Assembly: GCA_035353815.1 (NCBI GenBank) | Contig: DAOQAG010000003.1 | Coordinates: 88,470 to 152,469, forward strand | DNA length: 64,000 nucleotides | Reading direction: 5' to 3' | Origin: JAKPUX01 sp035353815 | GTDB taxonomy: Bacteria > Zhuqueibacterota > Zhuqueibacteria > Residuimicrobiales > Residuimicrobiaceae | In this document: one piece after another, positions 16,794 to 25,558 of the stretch | How positions within the stretch are numbered: position 1 is the first letter of the stretch | Layout: every line of letters starts with the position of its first letter | Position numbers and translations under genes: made by a program | The notes under the pieces: generated by a model | Told to the model about the DNA's origin: nothing | Databases searched by the model: none | What the model saw: only the letters and a program-made list of their open reading frames with translations

Positions 16794-17522
16794 ATGCAAG
16801 AATATCCCACCCCCGGGGTCACCCCCGTCGATGAAGGCAACATGGGTTTTTTGCAGCGGATCGTTAATGTCTTTATGGCGCCGAGCAAAGCCTTCAAGGC
16901 CGTGCGGAAAAATCCGCGTTGGATAGTTCCAGCGATCGTGGTGATGCTGCTTTCGGCGGGCATGACCTGGTACATTACCCCCGCCATCCAGAAGGAGCAG
17001 CGCGAACGGATGATCACGCAACTGGAAAAGCGCAACATGGACCAGGAGTAGATCGATACGGCGCTGGAACGGCTCGATAAGCCCTGGATGAAATACATGA
17101 TGCTCGGGTCGGCTCTGGTCGGCGGACTGCTGGTCATCCTGGTGATGGGCGGCATCTGGATGCTGGTGGCCAAAAGCGTTCTTGGCGGCGATACCCGCTA
17201 TCCGCAGATGCTCGAGGTCGTCTCACTCAGCAGTATCATTCCCACGGTCGGCATGCTGCTCAAGGCACCCATCATCCGTTTCAAGGAGACGATGAACGTC
17301 CATTTCAGTCTGGCCACCTTTATGCCGGATGCGTCCCGGGACACGCTTCTCTACAAGTTTCTCATGAATACCGACATTTTTAACCTCTGGTTCATCGCGG
17401 TGCTCTGCATCGGCATCGCTATCGTCTCCGGACTCAAGGTGCAAAAGGTCTGGCCGGTCGTCGTCGGTTTGCTCGTGGTTTGGTATCTGGCGTCGGCGGC
17501 TATTGGCGGCCTCTTCGCCTGA
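16794..17522 (+). pseudogene. Yip1-family membrane protein interrupted by one in-frame TAG
   Basis: The frame reads as one 242-codon gene apart from a TAG at codon 86 (17049-17051). Before it are a soluble start ('FLQRIVNVFMAPSKAFKAVR') and one membrane segment; after it, in the same frame, are 'IDTALERLDKPWMKYMM' and four hydrophobic segments typical of Yip1-type integral membrane proteins. A strong AAGGAGG precedes the ATG at 16794. The internal ATG at 17088 has no ribosome site, so re-initiation looks poor. CAG to TAG, a single transition, would restore 'MDQEQIDTALERL'. It could be a recent nonsense mutation, an assembly error or readthrough. Yip1-like genes commonly head efflux operons like the one that follows 40 bases later. 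TAG ends several intact genes here, so it is a normal stop in this genome. Confidence 0.8.
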
Positions 17523-17562
17523 TGACACCTCTCATCATGGATCTCAACGGGAGTAATGTTTC

Positions 17563-18939
17563 ATGAACAAGTTTACGATTCTGATGGTTACCTTGCTTCT
17601 CGGTATCGGTGGTGCCCTGGCCCAGGAATCCGCTTCGGCGGATCTGAGCCTGCAGGAATGCATCGCCATCGCCCTGGAGAACAACTCCACTTTGCGCGTT
17701 GCCCAGAAGAATCTGGACATCGCCGGCGCCAATGTTACCACCGCTACCGCGGCCTGGCTGCCGCAGATCAGCAGCTCGTTCAGCACGGGCAAGTACATTC
17801 AAGGGGCCCGTGTCGACAAGACCGATGTGCCGAGCGGGATCGATCCGGAGACCGGCCGCGTCATCTACAAACAGCAGTCGATCTACCAGGCCCAAACCGA
17901 ACGCAACTCACACTCCGCGCGGGTCTCGCTCAGCCAGAATCTCTTCGATTTTGGCCAGACCCTCAACAGCATCAAGGCGGCCAAGGCGGACAAGCAGGCC
18001 AGCGCCCAGCATGTCGAAAACACCCGGCAATCGGTCATCTTTAATGTCAAGAGCGCCTATTACGAACTGCTCAAGGCGATTCATCTCGAGCAGGTGTATC
18101 AGGACGCCGCCAAACTGGCGGAGGACGAAGTCAATCGTGCCCAGACGATGATGGACATCGGCATCTCCTCGCAGTCGGAGGTCTTCCAGGCCAAAGTCAC
18201 CCTGGGCTCCGCCCGTACCACCCTGATCACCCAGCAGAATGCGATCGAGGCCGCCAAGGCCAACCTCAATAATGCCCTGGGCCGCAACCCCAGCACCCTG
18301 GTGGGGGTGCGCGAGGACAAGAGCCAGCCGATTTTTCCGACGATCTCCTTTGATGAAGCGGCCCAGACGGCGATCAAGAACAATGCCGCGCTCAAGGTCT
18401 ATGAGTTCCAGACCAAGGCGAGCCTCTTCTCCCTGCGTATGGCCCAGATGCGCTATATGCCGAGCATCGGCGGCAGCGTCAGCTACGCCCGCTCCAACGA
18501 GGATATCGGCCGCGTCTTCTCCTCCAAACTGGATGAGGATTTCAGCGCCACCCTCGGCCTTGGCGTCGACCTCAACATCTTTAACGGTCTCTCCGACAAG
18601 GCCAATGTGCAGCGCGCCAAACTGAACCATCAGATCGATCAGGAGAATCTGGCGGAACAGAAGCGGCTCCTCACCGCGCAGGTACAACAGTATTTCCTGC
18701 AGCTGGAGGCCTACAAGGATTTTATCGAGATCAACCAGCAGAACATCGAAGCTGCGCGTGAGAATTTGCGGTTGCAGCAGGAGAAACGCCGGGTCGGCTC
18801 GGGCACCGAGCTCGAGGTCACCCAGGCCCAGGTCGAGCTGACCAGATCCCTCGCCAATCTGGTTAACGCTGAATATGAAGCCAAGATCGCCCGCGCCCAG
18901 CTGGAAACGGCCATGGGTATAGCTGAAGTGATTCAATAG
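17563..18939 (+). CDS. TolC-family outer-membrane efflux protein
   Basis: A 458-residue exported protein (signal peptide to about residue 21, ending 'GGALAQ') of the TolC family, which forms the outer-membrane exit duct of tripartite pumps. The first repeat begins 'LSLQECIAIALENNSTLRVA'; the second begins near 'FDEAAQTAIKNNAALKVYE'. 'VSLSQNLFDFGQTLNS' and 'LGVDLNIFNGLSDKANVQRA' are the matching beta-barrel strands, followed by long coiled-coil helices rich in Gln, Ala and Glu. GGGAG precedes the ATG. It sits between the Yip1 gene and the MacA-like gene and so should serve the MacAB-type exporter of this operon. Confidence 0.92.
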   Translation: MNKFTILMVTLLLGIGGALAQESASADLSLQECIAIALENNSTLRVAQKNLDIAGANVTTATAAWLPQISSSFSTGKYIQGARVDKTDVPSGIDPETGRVIYKQQSIYQAQTERNSHSARVSLSQNLFDFGQTLNSIKAAKADKQASAQHVENTRQSVIFNVKSAYYELLKAIHLEQVYQDAAKLAEDEVNRAQTMMDIGISSQSEVFQAKVTLGSARTTLITQQNAIEAAKANLNNALGRNPSTLVGVREDKSQPIFPTISFDEAAQTAIKNNAALKVYEFQTKASLFSLRMAQMRYMPSIGGSVSYARSNEDIGRVFSSKLDEDFSATLGLGVDLNIFNGLSDKANVQRAKLNHQIDQENLAEQKRLLTAQVQQYFLQLEAYKDFIEINQQNIEAARENLRLQQEKRRVGSGTELEVTQAQVELTRSLANLVNAEYEAKIARAQLETAMGIAEVIQ

Positions 18940-18974
18940 CACAGAGCAGATATCTGCCAGGAGGGAGTAGCTCC

Positions 18975-20222
18975 ATGTCCAACAAAGTAAAGATCATCAT
19001 TGCCCTTGCCGCCATCGCGATCATCGCCGCCATGGTATTTGTCAATCTGCGCAAGAGCCGTGGTGAAGTCATTGACATCACTGCCACGGAAGTCAAGCGG
19101 GGCGATATCAGCCGGACCGTCTCCGGATCGGGCAAGGTTCAGCCCGTGACCGATATTAAAATTGCGGCGCGCATCTCCGCCGAAATCAAAAAGATCCACG
19201 TCAAGGAAGGCGATGTGGTCAAGCAGGGCCAGCTTCTGGTCGAACTCGATCGGGCGAATTACACGGCCTATGCCGAGCAGATTCAGTCCCAGCTCAGTTC
19301 CGCCCGGGCTGCGGTGAAGAAGGCGGATGCCGACTATGCCCGTATCAAGGGGCTTTTCGACAAGAATCTCGCCTCGCAATCCGAGCTCGACGCCGCGGAG
19401 GCGACGCGCATGTCCGCCTCCGCCAGTCTCGATCAGGCCCGCGCGGCGTTGAAGCAGGCGGATGATGATCTGGACAAGACGCGGCTGGTCTCTCCTATCG
19501 ACGGCACGGTCACCAAGCTCAACAAGGAAGAGGGCGAGATCGCCGTGGGCTCCCAGTTTCAGGCCGATATTATCATGAATCTCGCCAATCTCCAGGACAT
19601 GGAGGTGCTCTCCGAGATTGACGAAAACGAGGTTGTGCTGGTGCACCTGGGGGACAAGACCTCGATCGAAGTCGACGCCATTCCGGACACGACCTTCCAG
19701 GGCCGGGTGACCGAGATCGCTCATGTCGCCACCACGACCAATGCCGGCACCCAGGAACAGGTGACCAATTTCGAGGTCAAGGTCGGCGTCACCTCCGACG
19801 TCACCAAGCTGCGTCCCGGGATGTCCGCCACGGTGGATATTCTCACGGAGACCCGCCCCCAGGTTCTTTATGTGCCGATCCAGTCGGTCACCGCGCGCGA
19901 TCTCAAGGCGGACTCGCTCAAAAACAGTGCCGGCAAAAAGAAACCGGCCAAGGAGAATGCCGACCCGCAGGCCAGCCCGCGCAAGGATGAGAAAAAGCCG
20001 CTGACCGAAATCGTCTTCGTCGTCAACAACGGTACCGTCAAAGCCGTACCGGTCAAGACCGGTATCAGCGACGACAACAATATCGAGATCATCTCCGGTC
20101 TGACCGAAGGCCAAAATGTGGTCACCGGCAGCTACAAAGCCCTCTCCAAACTCCTCAAGGATGGCAGCCAGGTCAAGGAGAAAAAGTCCACAGGCGTCGA
20201 GGAAGAGGAAGCGAAAAAGTGA
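18975..20222 (+). CDS. MacA-like periplasmic adaptor (HlyD family)
   Basis: A 415-residue membrane-fusion protein anchored by one N-terminal membrane segment ('KIIIALAAIAIIAAMVFVNL'). The barrel-sandwich/lipoyl halves are visible in 'VSGSGKVQPVTDIKIAARIS' and 'LVSPIDGTVTKLNKEEGEIA', separated by an alpha hairpin (about residues 90-165). A beta-barrel domain and a charged, Lys/Glu-rich C-terminal tail follow. It links inner-membrane MacB to TolC. GGAGGGAG precedes the ATG. The gene lies directly upstream of the MacB ATPase, with 10 bases between. The roughly 30-residue Lys/Pro-rich insert near residues 315-340 is unusual. Confidence 0.9.
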   Translation: MSNKVKIIIALAAIAIIAAMVFVNLRKSRGEVIDITATEVKRGDISRTVSGSGKVQPVTDIKIAARISAEIKKIHVKEGDVVKQGQLLVELDRANYTAYAEQIQSQLSSARAAVKKADADYARIKGLFDKNLASQSELDAAEATRMSASASLDQARAALKQADDDLDKTRLVSPIDGTVTKLNKEEGEIAVGSQFQADIIMNLANLQDMEVLSEIDENEVVLVHLGDKTSIEVDAIPDTTFQGRVTEIAHVATTTNAGTQEQVTNFEVKVGVTSDVTKLRPGMSATVDILTETRPQVLYVPIQSVTARDLKADSLKNSAGKKKPAKENADPQASPRKDEKKPLTEIVFVVNNGTVKAVPVKTGISDDNNIEIISGLTEGQNVVTGSYKALSKLLKDGSQVKEKKSTGVEEEEAKK

Positions 20223-20232
20223 GGAATGCTCA

Positions 20233-20913
20233 ATGCTGATCAAGCTTGAAAAGATAGAAAAAGTCTACGAAATCGGCGCGGTGCAGGTGCCGGCGCTGCG
20301 GGGTATCCATCTGAATGTCGACAAGAACGAATACATCGCCATTATGGGGCCCTCCGGCTCGGGCAAATCAACGCTGATGAATATCATCGGCTGCCTCGAT
20401 ACCCCCTCGGGGGGAGAGTATTTGCTCAACCAGCACAATGTCAGCACTATGGACGACGACCAGCTCGCCGAGATCCGCAATCGCGAAATCGGCTTCGTCT
20501 TCCAGACCTTCAACCTGCTGCCGCGGGCGACGGCGCTGCATAACGTCGAGCTGCCGATGATTTACAACGGCACCGCCTCTGCGCTGCGCCGCCAGATGGC
20601 CGAAGAGGCGCTGGAAAAGGTGGGGCTGGCCGATCGCATGCATCACAAGCCGAACGAGCTCTCCGGTGGTCAGCGCCAGCGCGTGGCCATCGCCCGGGCC
20701 CTGGTTAACCGCCCCTCAATTATCCTGGCCGATGAACCGACCGGAAACCTCGACAGCCGCACCGGCGACGAGATCATGGAGATTTTTGAGGGACTGCATG
20801 AGCAGGGCAACACCATTATCCTGGTCACCCATGAAGAGTACATCGCCGAGCACTCCAACCGGATCATCCGGCTGCGGGATGGTTTGATCGAGCGTGACGA
20901 ATCCGTTCACTGA
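20233..20913 (+). CDS. MacB-type ABC transporter ATPase
   Basis: A 226-residue stand-alone ATPase of the MacB/LolD group. Walker A 'GPSGSGKSTLMNIIGCLD', Q-loop 'GFVFQTFNLLPRATALHNVE', signature 'LSGGQRQRVAIARAL', Walker B 'IILADEPTGNLDS' and the switch histidine in 'LVTHEEYIA' are all present. The ATG at 20233 is chosen from 'tgaggaatgctca' upstream and from family length; the frame extends back over the macA end but not credibly. It powers the two permeases that follow; substrate unknown. Confidence 0.94.
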   Translation: MLIKLEKIEKVYEIGAVQVPALRGIHLNVDKNEYIAIMGPSGSGKSTLMNIIGCLDTPSGGEYLLNQHNVSTMDDDQLAEIRNREIGFVFQTFNLLPRATALHNVELPMIYNGTASALRRQMAEEALEKVGLADRMHHKPNELSGGQRQRVAIARALVNRPSIILADEPTGNLDSRTGDEIMEIFEGLHEQGNTIILVTHEEYIAEHSNRIIRLRDGLIERDESVH

Positions 20914-20925
20914 TAAGGCTGCCCT

Positions 20926-22158
20926 ATGCGCATTTTGATCTATATGTGGGAAGGCATCCGCATCGCCTACGATGCGCTACGCTCCTACAAGATGCGATCC
21001 ATTCTGACCACCCTGGGTATTGTCATCGGTGTGACCACCGTCATCACCATCGTGGCCCTGATCCAGGGACTGAACGGGGCCTTTTCCAAAGAGATCTCTT
21101 CGATCGGCACCGATACGGTCTATATCCAGAAATTCCCATGGGTGATGAAAGAGGACGATTGGCTCAAGTACCGCAACCGTCCGAATCTCACCCTGGAAGA
21201 GTCCGACCAGATCAGAGCCGCCTCGCGCCTGGCCATCGCTGTGGCCCCGCAGATCGGCACGGCGCGCACGGTCAAGTTTGAAGAAAAATCGGTGGAGCAG
21301 GTGATCATTACCGGCACCACAGCGGATTATCTCCTTACCTCCAACGCCAATCCGGAATACGGCCGTTTCTTCAGCGAGAACGATGTCAACACCAACCGCC
21401 GTGTGTGCGTGCTGGGCTATGAGGTGGCTGATAAACTCTTCGGCCAGTCGGATCCCCTGGGCAGGCGCATCACCATCGGCGGACGCAAATTCCGCGTTAT
21501 CGGTGTGCTCGACAAGAAGGGCTCCTTCTTCGGCTGGAACATGGATGTCCTCGCGATCATCCCGATCGGCGCTTTCCGCTCCGCCTTCGGCGCCCAGCGC
21601 CGCTCGATCGAGATCGAGGTCAAGCTGGCCTCGCCCGACCAGATCGAGGAGGCGGAGTATGAGCTGACCGGACTGATGCGCCATATCCGCAAGCTCACGC
21701 CCGGCAAGGAGAACAACTTCGCCATCAACAAGCAAAGTATGCTGCTCGACACCTACAACCAGCTGACCGGCACCCTCTGGGCGGTCGCGATCGGGGTCGG
21801 CGCCATCTCCCTGCTGGTTGGCGGCATCGGCATCATGAATATCTTGCTGGTTTCGGTGACCGAGCGTACCCGCGAAATCGGCATCCGCAAGGCTCTCGGA
21901 GCTCGCAAATCGGACATCCTCTGGCAATTTCTCATCGAGGCGATGATGATCTGCGCGCTCGGCGTCCTGATCGGCATTCTTCTCGCCGTCGGCATCGCCA
22001 AGCTGGTCGCAGCGACAACCCCGGTTCCAGCGGCGATCACCTGGTGGGTGGCCATTCTCGGCCTCTTTTTCGTCGTCGCCATCGGCCTCTTTTTCGGGAT
22101 CTATCCGGCCAGCAAGGCCGCCCGGCTCAATCCCATCGAAGCCTTGCGTTACGAATAA
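20926..22158 (+). CDS. MacB-type ABC permease, first copy
   Basis: A 410-residue inner-membrane protein with the MacB layout: one N-terminal membrane helix ('MRSILTTLGIVIGVTTVITI'), a large periplasmic domain (about residues 50-275) and a C-terminal FtsX domain with three helices. It carries the coupling signature 'ERTREIGIRKALGARKSDIL' and ends 'AARLNPIEALRYE'. No ATPase domain is fused; the partner is the preceding gene, 12 bases upstream. A second, similar permease follows 21 bases later, so the transporter may be a heterodimer. Confidence 0.92.
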   Translation: MRILIYMWEGIRIAYDALRSYKMRSILTTLGIVIGVTTVITIVALIQGLNGAFSKEISSIGTDTVYIQKFPWVMKEDDWLKYRNRPNLTLEESDQIRAASRLAIAVAPQIGTARTVKFEEKSVEQVIITGTTADYLLTSNANPEYGRFFSENDVNTNRRVCVLGYEVADKLFGQSDPLGRRITIGGRKFRVIGVLDKKGSFFGWNMDVLAIIPIGAFRSAFGAQRRSIEIEVKLASPDQIEEAEYELTGLMRHIRKLTPGKENNFAINKQSMLLDTYNQLTGTLWAVAIGVGAISLLVGGIGIMNILLVSVTERTREIGIRKALGARKSDILWQFLIEAMMICALGVLIGILLAVGIAKLVAATTPVPAAITWWVAILGLFFVVAIGLFFGIYPASKAARLNPIEALRYE

Positions 22159-22179
22159 CCTTTGCAGACAGGTTGAAAA

Positions 22180-23406
22180 ATGGTATTCACCGACACCCTG
22201 AATCTGGCCCTCTCGGCCTTCCGCACCAACAAAATGCGTTCGATCCTGACGCTGCTGGGCATTATCATCGGCGTCATGACCATCATCGCCATGCAATCGC
22301 TGATCACCGGACTGCGCAAAAGCATCGACGAGCAGGTCAGCGGACTTGGCAACAACGTATTTCAGGTGCAGAAATGGCCGGCCATCAACATGGGACCGCA
22401 TGATCACGACAAGTACCGCAACCGCAAGGACATCACCTATGAGGATGCCATGGCGGTGCGTGAGCGGGTTACCGCAGCCAAGTCGGTCGGCGCTGAGGTC
22501 TGGAACTGGGGCCAGGAGATCCGCTACAAGGAGCGCAAGACCCTGGCCAATGTCCAGGTCGTCGGCGTAACCCCCGAATTTCTCGAAAACAACGGCCTGG
22601 AGGTCGCCGAGGGCCGCTTCGTCACCGCCGAGGATGTCGATCTTAACGTAGCCGTCACCATCCTCGGTGCCGACGTCATCGACAAGCTCTTTCCCATCGA
22701 AGATCCCATGGGCAAAGAGATCAAGATCATGGGTCGGCGCTTTGAAGTGGTCGGGAGCTTTGCCAAAAAAGGGAGCGTCTTCGGCCAGAGCCAGGACAAC
22801 AAGCTGGCCATCCCCTTCCACCAGTTCGAAAAACTCTATGGCAAGGAACGCTCAGTCAATATTACCGTTCAGGCGGCGACCCCTGCCCTGTTCGAGACCG
22901 CCATGGATCAGACCATCGGCGTGATGCGGACGCAACGCAAGGTCAAGCCCGGCGTCGAGAACGATTTTGATTGTTATTCCAATGACACCATCACCGGCTT
23001 TTTCGACAATCTGACCAAGTATGTGCGCATCGTCGCCATCGCCATCGCCTCGATCTCGCTGCTGGTGGCCGGCGTCGGCATCATGAACATCATGCTGGTT
23101 TCGGTGACCGAGCGCACCCGCGAAATCGGCATCCGCAAATCGGTGGGAGCCAAACGTTCCGACATCCTCTGGCAATTTCTCATCGAAGCGATCGTCCTCA
23201 GCGAAGTGGGCGGCATCATTGGCATTGTCCTCGGACTGGGCATCGGCAAGCTGGTCGATGCCTTCACCCCGGTGCCGGCGGCCGTGCCGATCTGGACCGT
23301 CTTCCTGGGGCTGGTGTTCTGTTCTTTTGTGGGCATGATTTTCGGGGTCTATCCGGCCATGAAGGCGGCCAAGCTGGATCCCATCGTTGCGCTGCGCTTC
23401 GAATAA
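22180..23406 (+). CDS. MacB-type ABC permease, second copy
   Basis: A 408-residue paralogue of the preceding gene. It shares the N-terminal helix ('MRSILTLLGIIIGVMTIIAM'), a divergent periplasmic domain ('NVFQVQKWPAINMGPHDHDK') and the FtsX signature 'ERTREIGIRKSVGAKRSDIL', ending 'AAKLDPIVALRFE'. The strong match in membrane parts and divergence outside suggest duplication followed by specialisation. Two unequal MacB permeases served by one ATPase, one adaptor and one TolC argue for a heteromeric pump exporting a peptide, lipid or antibiotic; the substrate is not shown. Confidence 0.92.
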   Translation: MVFTDTLNLALSAFRTNKMRSILTLLGIIIGVMTIIAMQSLITGLRKSIDEQVSGLGNNVFQVQKWPAINMGPHDHDKYRNRKDITYEDAMAVRERVTAAKSVGAEVWNWGQEIRYKERKTLANVQVVGVTPEFLENNGLEVAEGRFVTAEDVDLNVAVTILGADVIDKLFPIEDPMGKEIKIMGRRFEVVGSFAKKGSVFGQSQDNKLAIPFHQFEKLYGKERSVNITVQAATPALFETAMDQTIGVMRTQRKVKPGVENDFDCYSNDTITGFFDNLTKYVRIVAIAIASISLLVAGVGIMNIMLVSVTERTREIGIRKSVGAKRSDILWQFLIEAIVLSEVGGIIGIVLGLGIGKLVDAFTPVPAAVPIWTVFLGLVFCSFVGMIFGVYPAMKAAKLDPIVALRFE

Positions 23407-23433
23407 TCTGCATTTCTTTCGACAGGAGGTCCT

Positions 23434-23772
23434 ATGGAAGTCGACTTGAAAAATGAATCGGGAGTCCTGATCCTTGCTCTGCGTGGGGACCTCATGGGCG
23501 GGCCGGAGGCGGAAGCATTTCACAAGGTGATCGAATCGGCCATCGAAAAGGAGCAGGTCCAGGCAGTCGCCGACCTCAGCCAGGTCCACTGGATGAACAG
23601 CTCGGGTCTGGGCATGCTGATCCGCGGCATGATCAGCCTGCGCAGCAGCGGCGGCGACTTGCGCCTCACCGGCGCCTCCGAACGGGTACGCCGCACCATG
23701 GAAATCGCACGCCTGGATACCGTCTTTCAACAGTTCCCTTCAGCGCATGAGGCCATAAAGAGCTACAAATAA
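23434..23772 (+). CDS. STAS-domain anti-sigma-factor antagonist-like protein
   Basis: A 112-residue single STAS domain of the SpoIIAA/RsbV type. The phosphorylatable serine is in 'VHWMNSSGLGMLIRG', matching the D/N-S-S-G-L-G block of these switches, with 'ILALRGDLMGGPEAEAFHKV' before and 'RRTMEIARLDTVFQQFPSAH' after. Partner kinase and phosphatase genes are not in the window. AGGAGG precedes the ATG. It is 27 bases after the second permease and just before the pentapeptide gene, so it is probably co-transcribed with the exporter. A signalling link to that exporter is inference; some ABC systems also use STAS proteins structurally. Confidence 0.9.
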   Translation: MEVDLKNESGVLILALRGDLMGGPEAEAFHKVIESAIEKEQVQAVADLSQVHWMNSSGLGMLIRGMISLRSSGGDLRLTGASERVRRTMEIARLDTVFQQFPSAHEAIKSYK

Positions 23773-23783
23773 AGGAGGGATGT

Positions 23784-24362
23784 ATGAACCAGCTCAGCCG
23801 GGAAGAAATCATCGCAAGGCTCCGCGGCGGCCAGCCGCTCACCGATATCAACATGGCCGGTGTCGATCTCTCCTATGAATCCCTCAAGGGTGTCGACCTC
23901 TCGGGTCTGGATCTACATGAAGCCCACCTGCAAAACTGCAACCTCGAAGGCGCCAATCTCGCCGGCGCCATTCTCGACAAGGCCTTCCTGTTCGGCGCCA
24001 ATCTGCACAAGGCCAACCTCAACGGCGCCAGCCTGGCTGAAGCCAACCTCCAGGACAGCAATCTCGATGAAGCCACCCTGGTCAAAGCCCGGCTTTGCCA
24101 CGCCTCCCTTTTCGGATCCAGCCTGGAAAAGGCTGACCTTTCAGAAGCCGACTTGTCGCGCGCACGCATGAAACGGGCCAACCTCCGTAACGCCCGGCTG
24201 CGCGGTGCCAACCTGCAGTTTGTTCACCTCGAGCGCGCCAATCTCATGGGCACTTCACTCGAAAAAGCCGATCTCTCTAATGCCAGCTTTATTAATGCCG
24301 AATTCCGGGATACCAACCTGGCAGGGGCCATCCGCGAAGGAACCATCGGGCTGCCTGCCTGA
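23784..24362 (+). CDS. Pentapeptide-repeat protein
   Basis: A 192-residue cytoplasmic-looking protein (no signal peptide) made almost wholly of A(N/D)LXX repeats from about residue 25 to 185, for example 'LEGANLAGAILDKAFLFGAN'. Such repeats form a right-handed quadrilateral beta-helix. Roles range from gyrase protection (Qnr/MfpA) to unknown structural roles; nothing here picks one. GGAGGG precedes the ATG, and the gap from the STAS gene is 11 bases. It is the last gene before the terminator at 24397. Next to an efflux pump, a self-protection role is conceivable but unproven. Confidence 0.9.
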   Translation: MNQLSREEIIARLRGGQPLTDINMAGVDLSYESLKGVDLSGLDLHEAHLQNCNLEGANLAGAILDKAFLFGANLHKANLNGASLAEANLQDSNLDEATLVKARLCHASLFGSSLEKADLSEADLSRARMKRANLRNARLRGANLQFVHLERANLMGTSLEKADLSNASFINAEFRDTNLAGAIREGTIGLPA

Positions 24363-24396
24363 GGTTCCGCCCGGTTCTCCCGCTGCCCCCCAAAAT

Positions 24397-24427
24397 GCCC
24401 CGGTTCCCCCGGGGCCTTTATTTTTTT
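24397..24427 (+). terminator. Rho-independent terminator of the MacAB operon
   Basis: GCCCCGG and CCGGGGC form a perfect 7-base stem around TTCCC, followed by CTTTATTTTTTT on the plus strand. It lies 35 bases after the pentapeptide-repeat stop and closes the unit that begins at 16794. Confidence 0.88.
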
Positions 24428-24486
24428 CTTGATTCTCATCGCCGCCCATCTTACCTTAAAAAAAAACTGGTAGCAAAGGCTGAAGA

Positions 24487-25470
24487 ATGATCTCGACCCT
24501 CGACGCCCGGCTGGCCTCCTCCAGGGCACTGGTTCAGGAACGCCTGGAACAGCTCCTCCCCAGGAGGGATCCCGCCACCCTCTATGATCCCATGCGCTAT
24601 GCCCTGGCCCAGCCGGGCAAGCAGCTGCGCCCGGCGCTGTTGCTGCTCTGCGCCGAAGCCGCCGGCGGCCGGAGGGAACCGCCTCTCGATGCCGCCCTCG
24701 CCATCGAGGTGATCCACACCTTCACCCTGGTCCACGACGATATCATGGATCACGACCTCCTGCGTCGCGGCCGGCCAACCGTGCAGCACCGCTGGGATGA
24801 AAACGTCGCGCTTCTCGCCGGCGACGGACTATTGGTCCTGGGCTACTCCCTGCTCGCCCGGCTCGAGCCCGGACTGGTGCCGGAGGTGATGCGTCTCTTT
24901 TCTGCAGCCATCCTGGAGATATGTGAGGGGCAGGCTCTGGACAAGGAATTCGAAACGCGCGCGGAGATTTCCCTCGAAGAGTATTACGGGATGATCGGCA
25001 AAAAGACGGGGCGGCTTTTTGCGCTGGCTTGCGCCGCGGGCGCCCTTCTCGGCGGCGGCGATGCCGGGGCGGTCGCCGCTCTGGAGAGCTACGGCGCCCT
25101 GGTCGGCCGGGCCTTTCAGCTGCAGGACGATCTCCTGGACCTGCTGGGCGACGAAAAAACCATCGGCAAGGATGTGGGCAGCGACCTGGAAGAAAATAAA
25201 AAGACCTTTCTGATCACCCACGCCCGCCACAACGCCCATCCTGGTCAACTGGAACAACTCGCCGCCCTGACGGCGGTCAAACCGCTCACCCCGGAGCGGC
25301 TGGCGGCGATCATCGCCCTCTTCCATGCGACCGGTTCCATTTCCGCAGCCCGGACCGATATCGCCCGCTCCCTCGAGGCGGCCCGCCAGGCCCTCGCCCC
25401 CCTGCCCCAGAGTCCCGCCCGGGAGGATCTTGCCGCGTTTCTCGACGCCATTGCCGGGCGCACCTTTTAG
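24487..25470 (+). CDS. Polyprenyl diphosphate synthase (farnesyl/geranylgeranyl type)
   Basis: A 327-residue trans-isoprenyl diphosphate synthase. It condenses isopentenyl diphosphate with allylic diphosphates to make chain precursors for quinones, carotenoids or undecaprenyl carriers. The first Asp-rich motif is short (DDxxD), in 'LVHDDIMDHDLLRRGRPTVQ'; the second is 'FQLQDDLLDLLGDE'. 'GKQLRPALLLL' and the 'GKKTGRLFALACAAGALLGG' helix fit the family. Product length cannot be read from sequence by eye. It is a single-gene unit between terminators. Confidence 0.92.
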   Translation: MISTLDARLASSRALVQERLEQLLPRRDPATLYDPMRYALAQPGKQLRPALLLLCAEAAGGRREPPLDAALAIEVIHTFTLVHDDIMDHDLLRRGRPTVQHRWDENVALLAGDGLLVLGYSLLARLEPGLVPEVMRLFSAAILEICEGQALDKEFETRAEISLEEYYGMIGKKTGRLFALACAAGALLGGGDAGAVAALESYGALVGRAFQLQDDLLDLLGDEKTIGKDVGSDLEENKKTFLITHARHNAHPGQLEQLAALTAVKPLTPERLAAIIALFHATGSISAARTDIARSLEAARQALAPLPQSPAREDLAAFLDAIAGRTF

Positions 25471-25482
25471 CCCCCTTTCCCC

Positions 25483-25512
25483 AAAAAAAAGCCCCGGCAT
25501 GCCAGGGCTTTT
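25483..25512 (+). terminator. Bidirectional hairpin terminator
   Basis: AGCCC-C-GGC and GCC-A-GGGCT pair with one mismatch around AT. Eight As lie on the left and TTTTCTGTTTT on the right, so it can end transcription from both the synthase (plus) and the convergent gene at 25559 (minus). Confidence 0.75.
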
Positions 25513-25558
25513 CTGTTTTGCTGCGGACCGCTCCGCAACGCTTGCCAGGAAGCGGCGC

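Noticed and set aside
17088..17522. Separate small gene starting at 17088 after the TAG
   Set aside because: No ribosome site precedes that ATG, and the frame and membrane pattern continue the upstream Yip1 gene.
20977..22821. 614-codon minus-strand open frame across both MacB permeases
   Set aside because: Spans two real genes on the other strand and repeats with their internal similarity, so it reflects their codon pattern.
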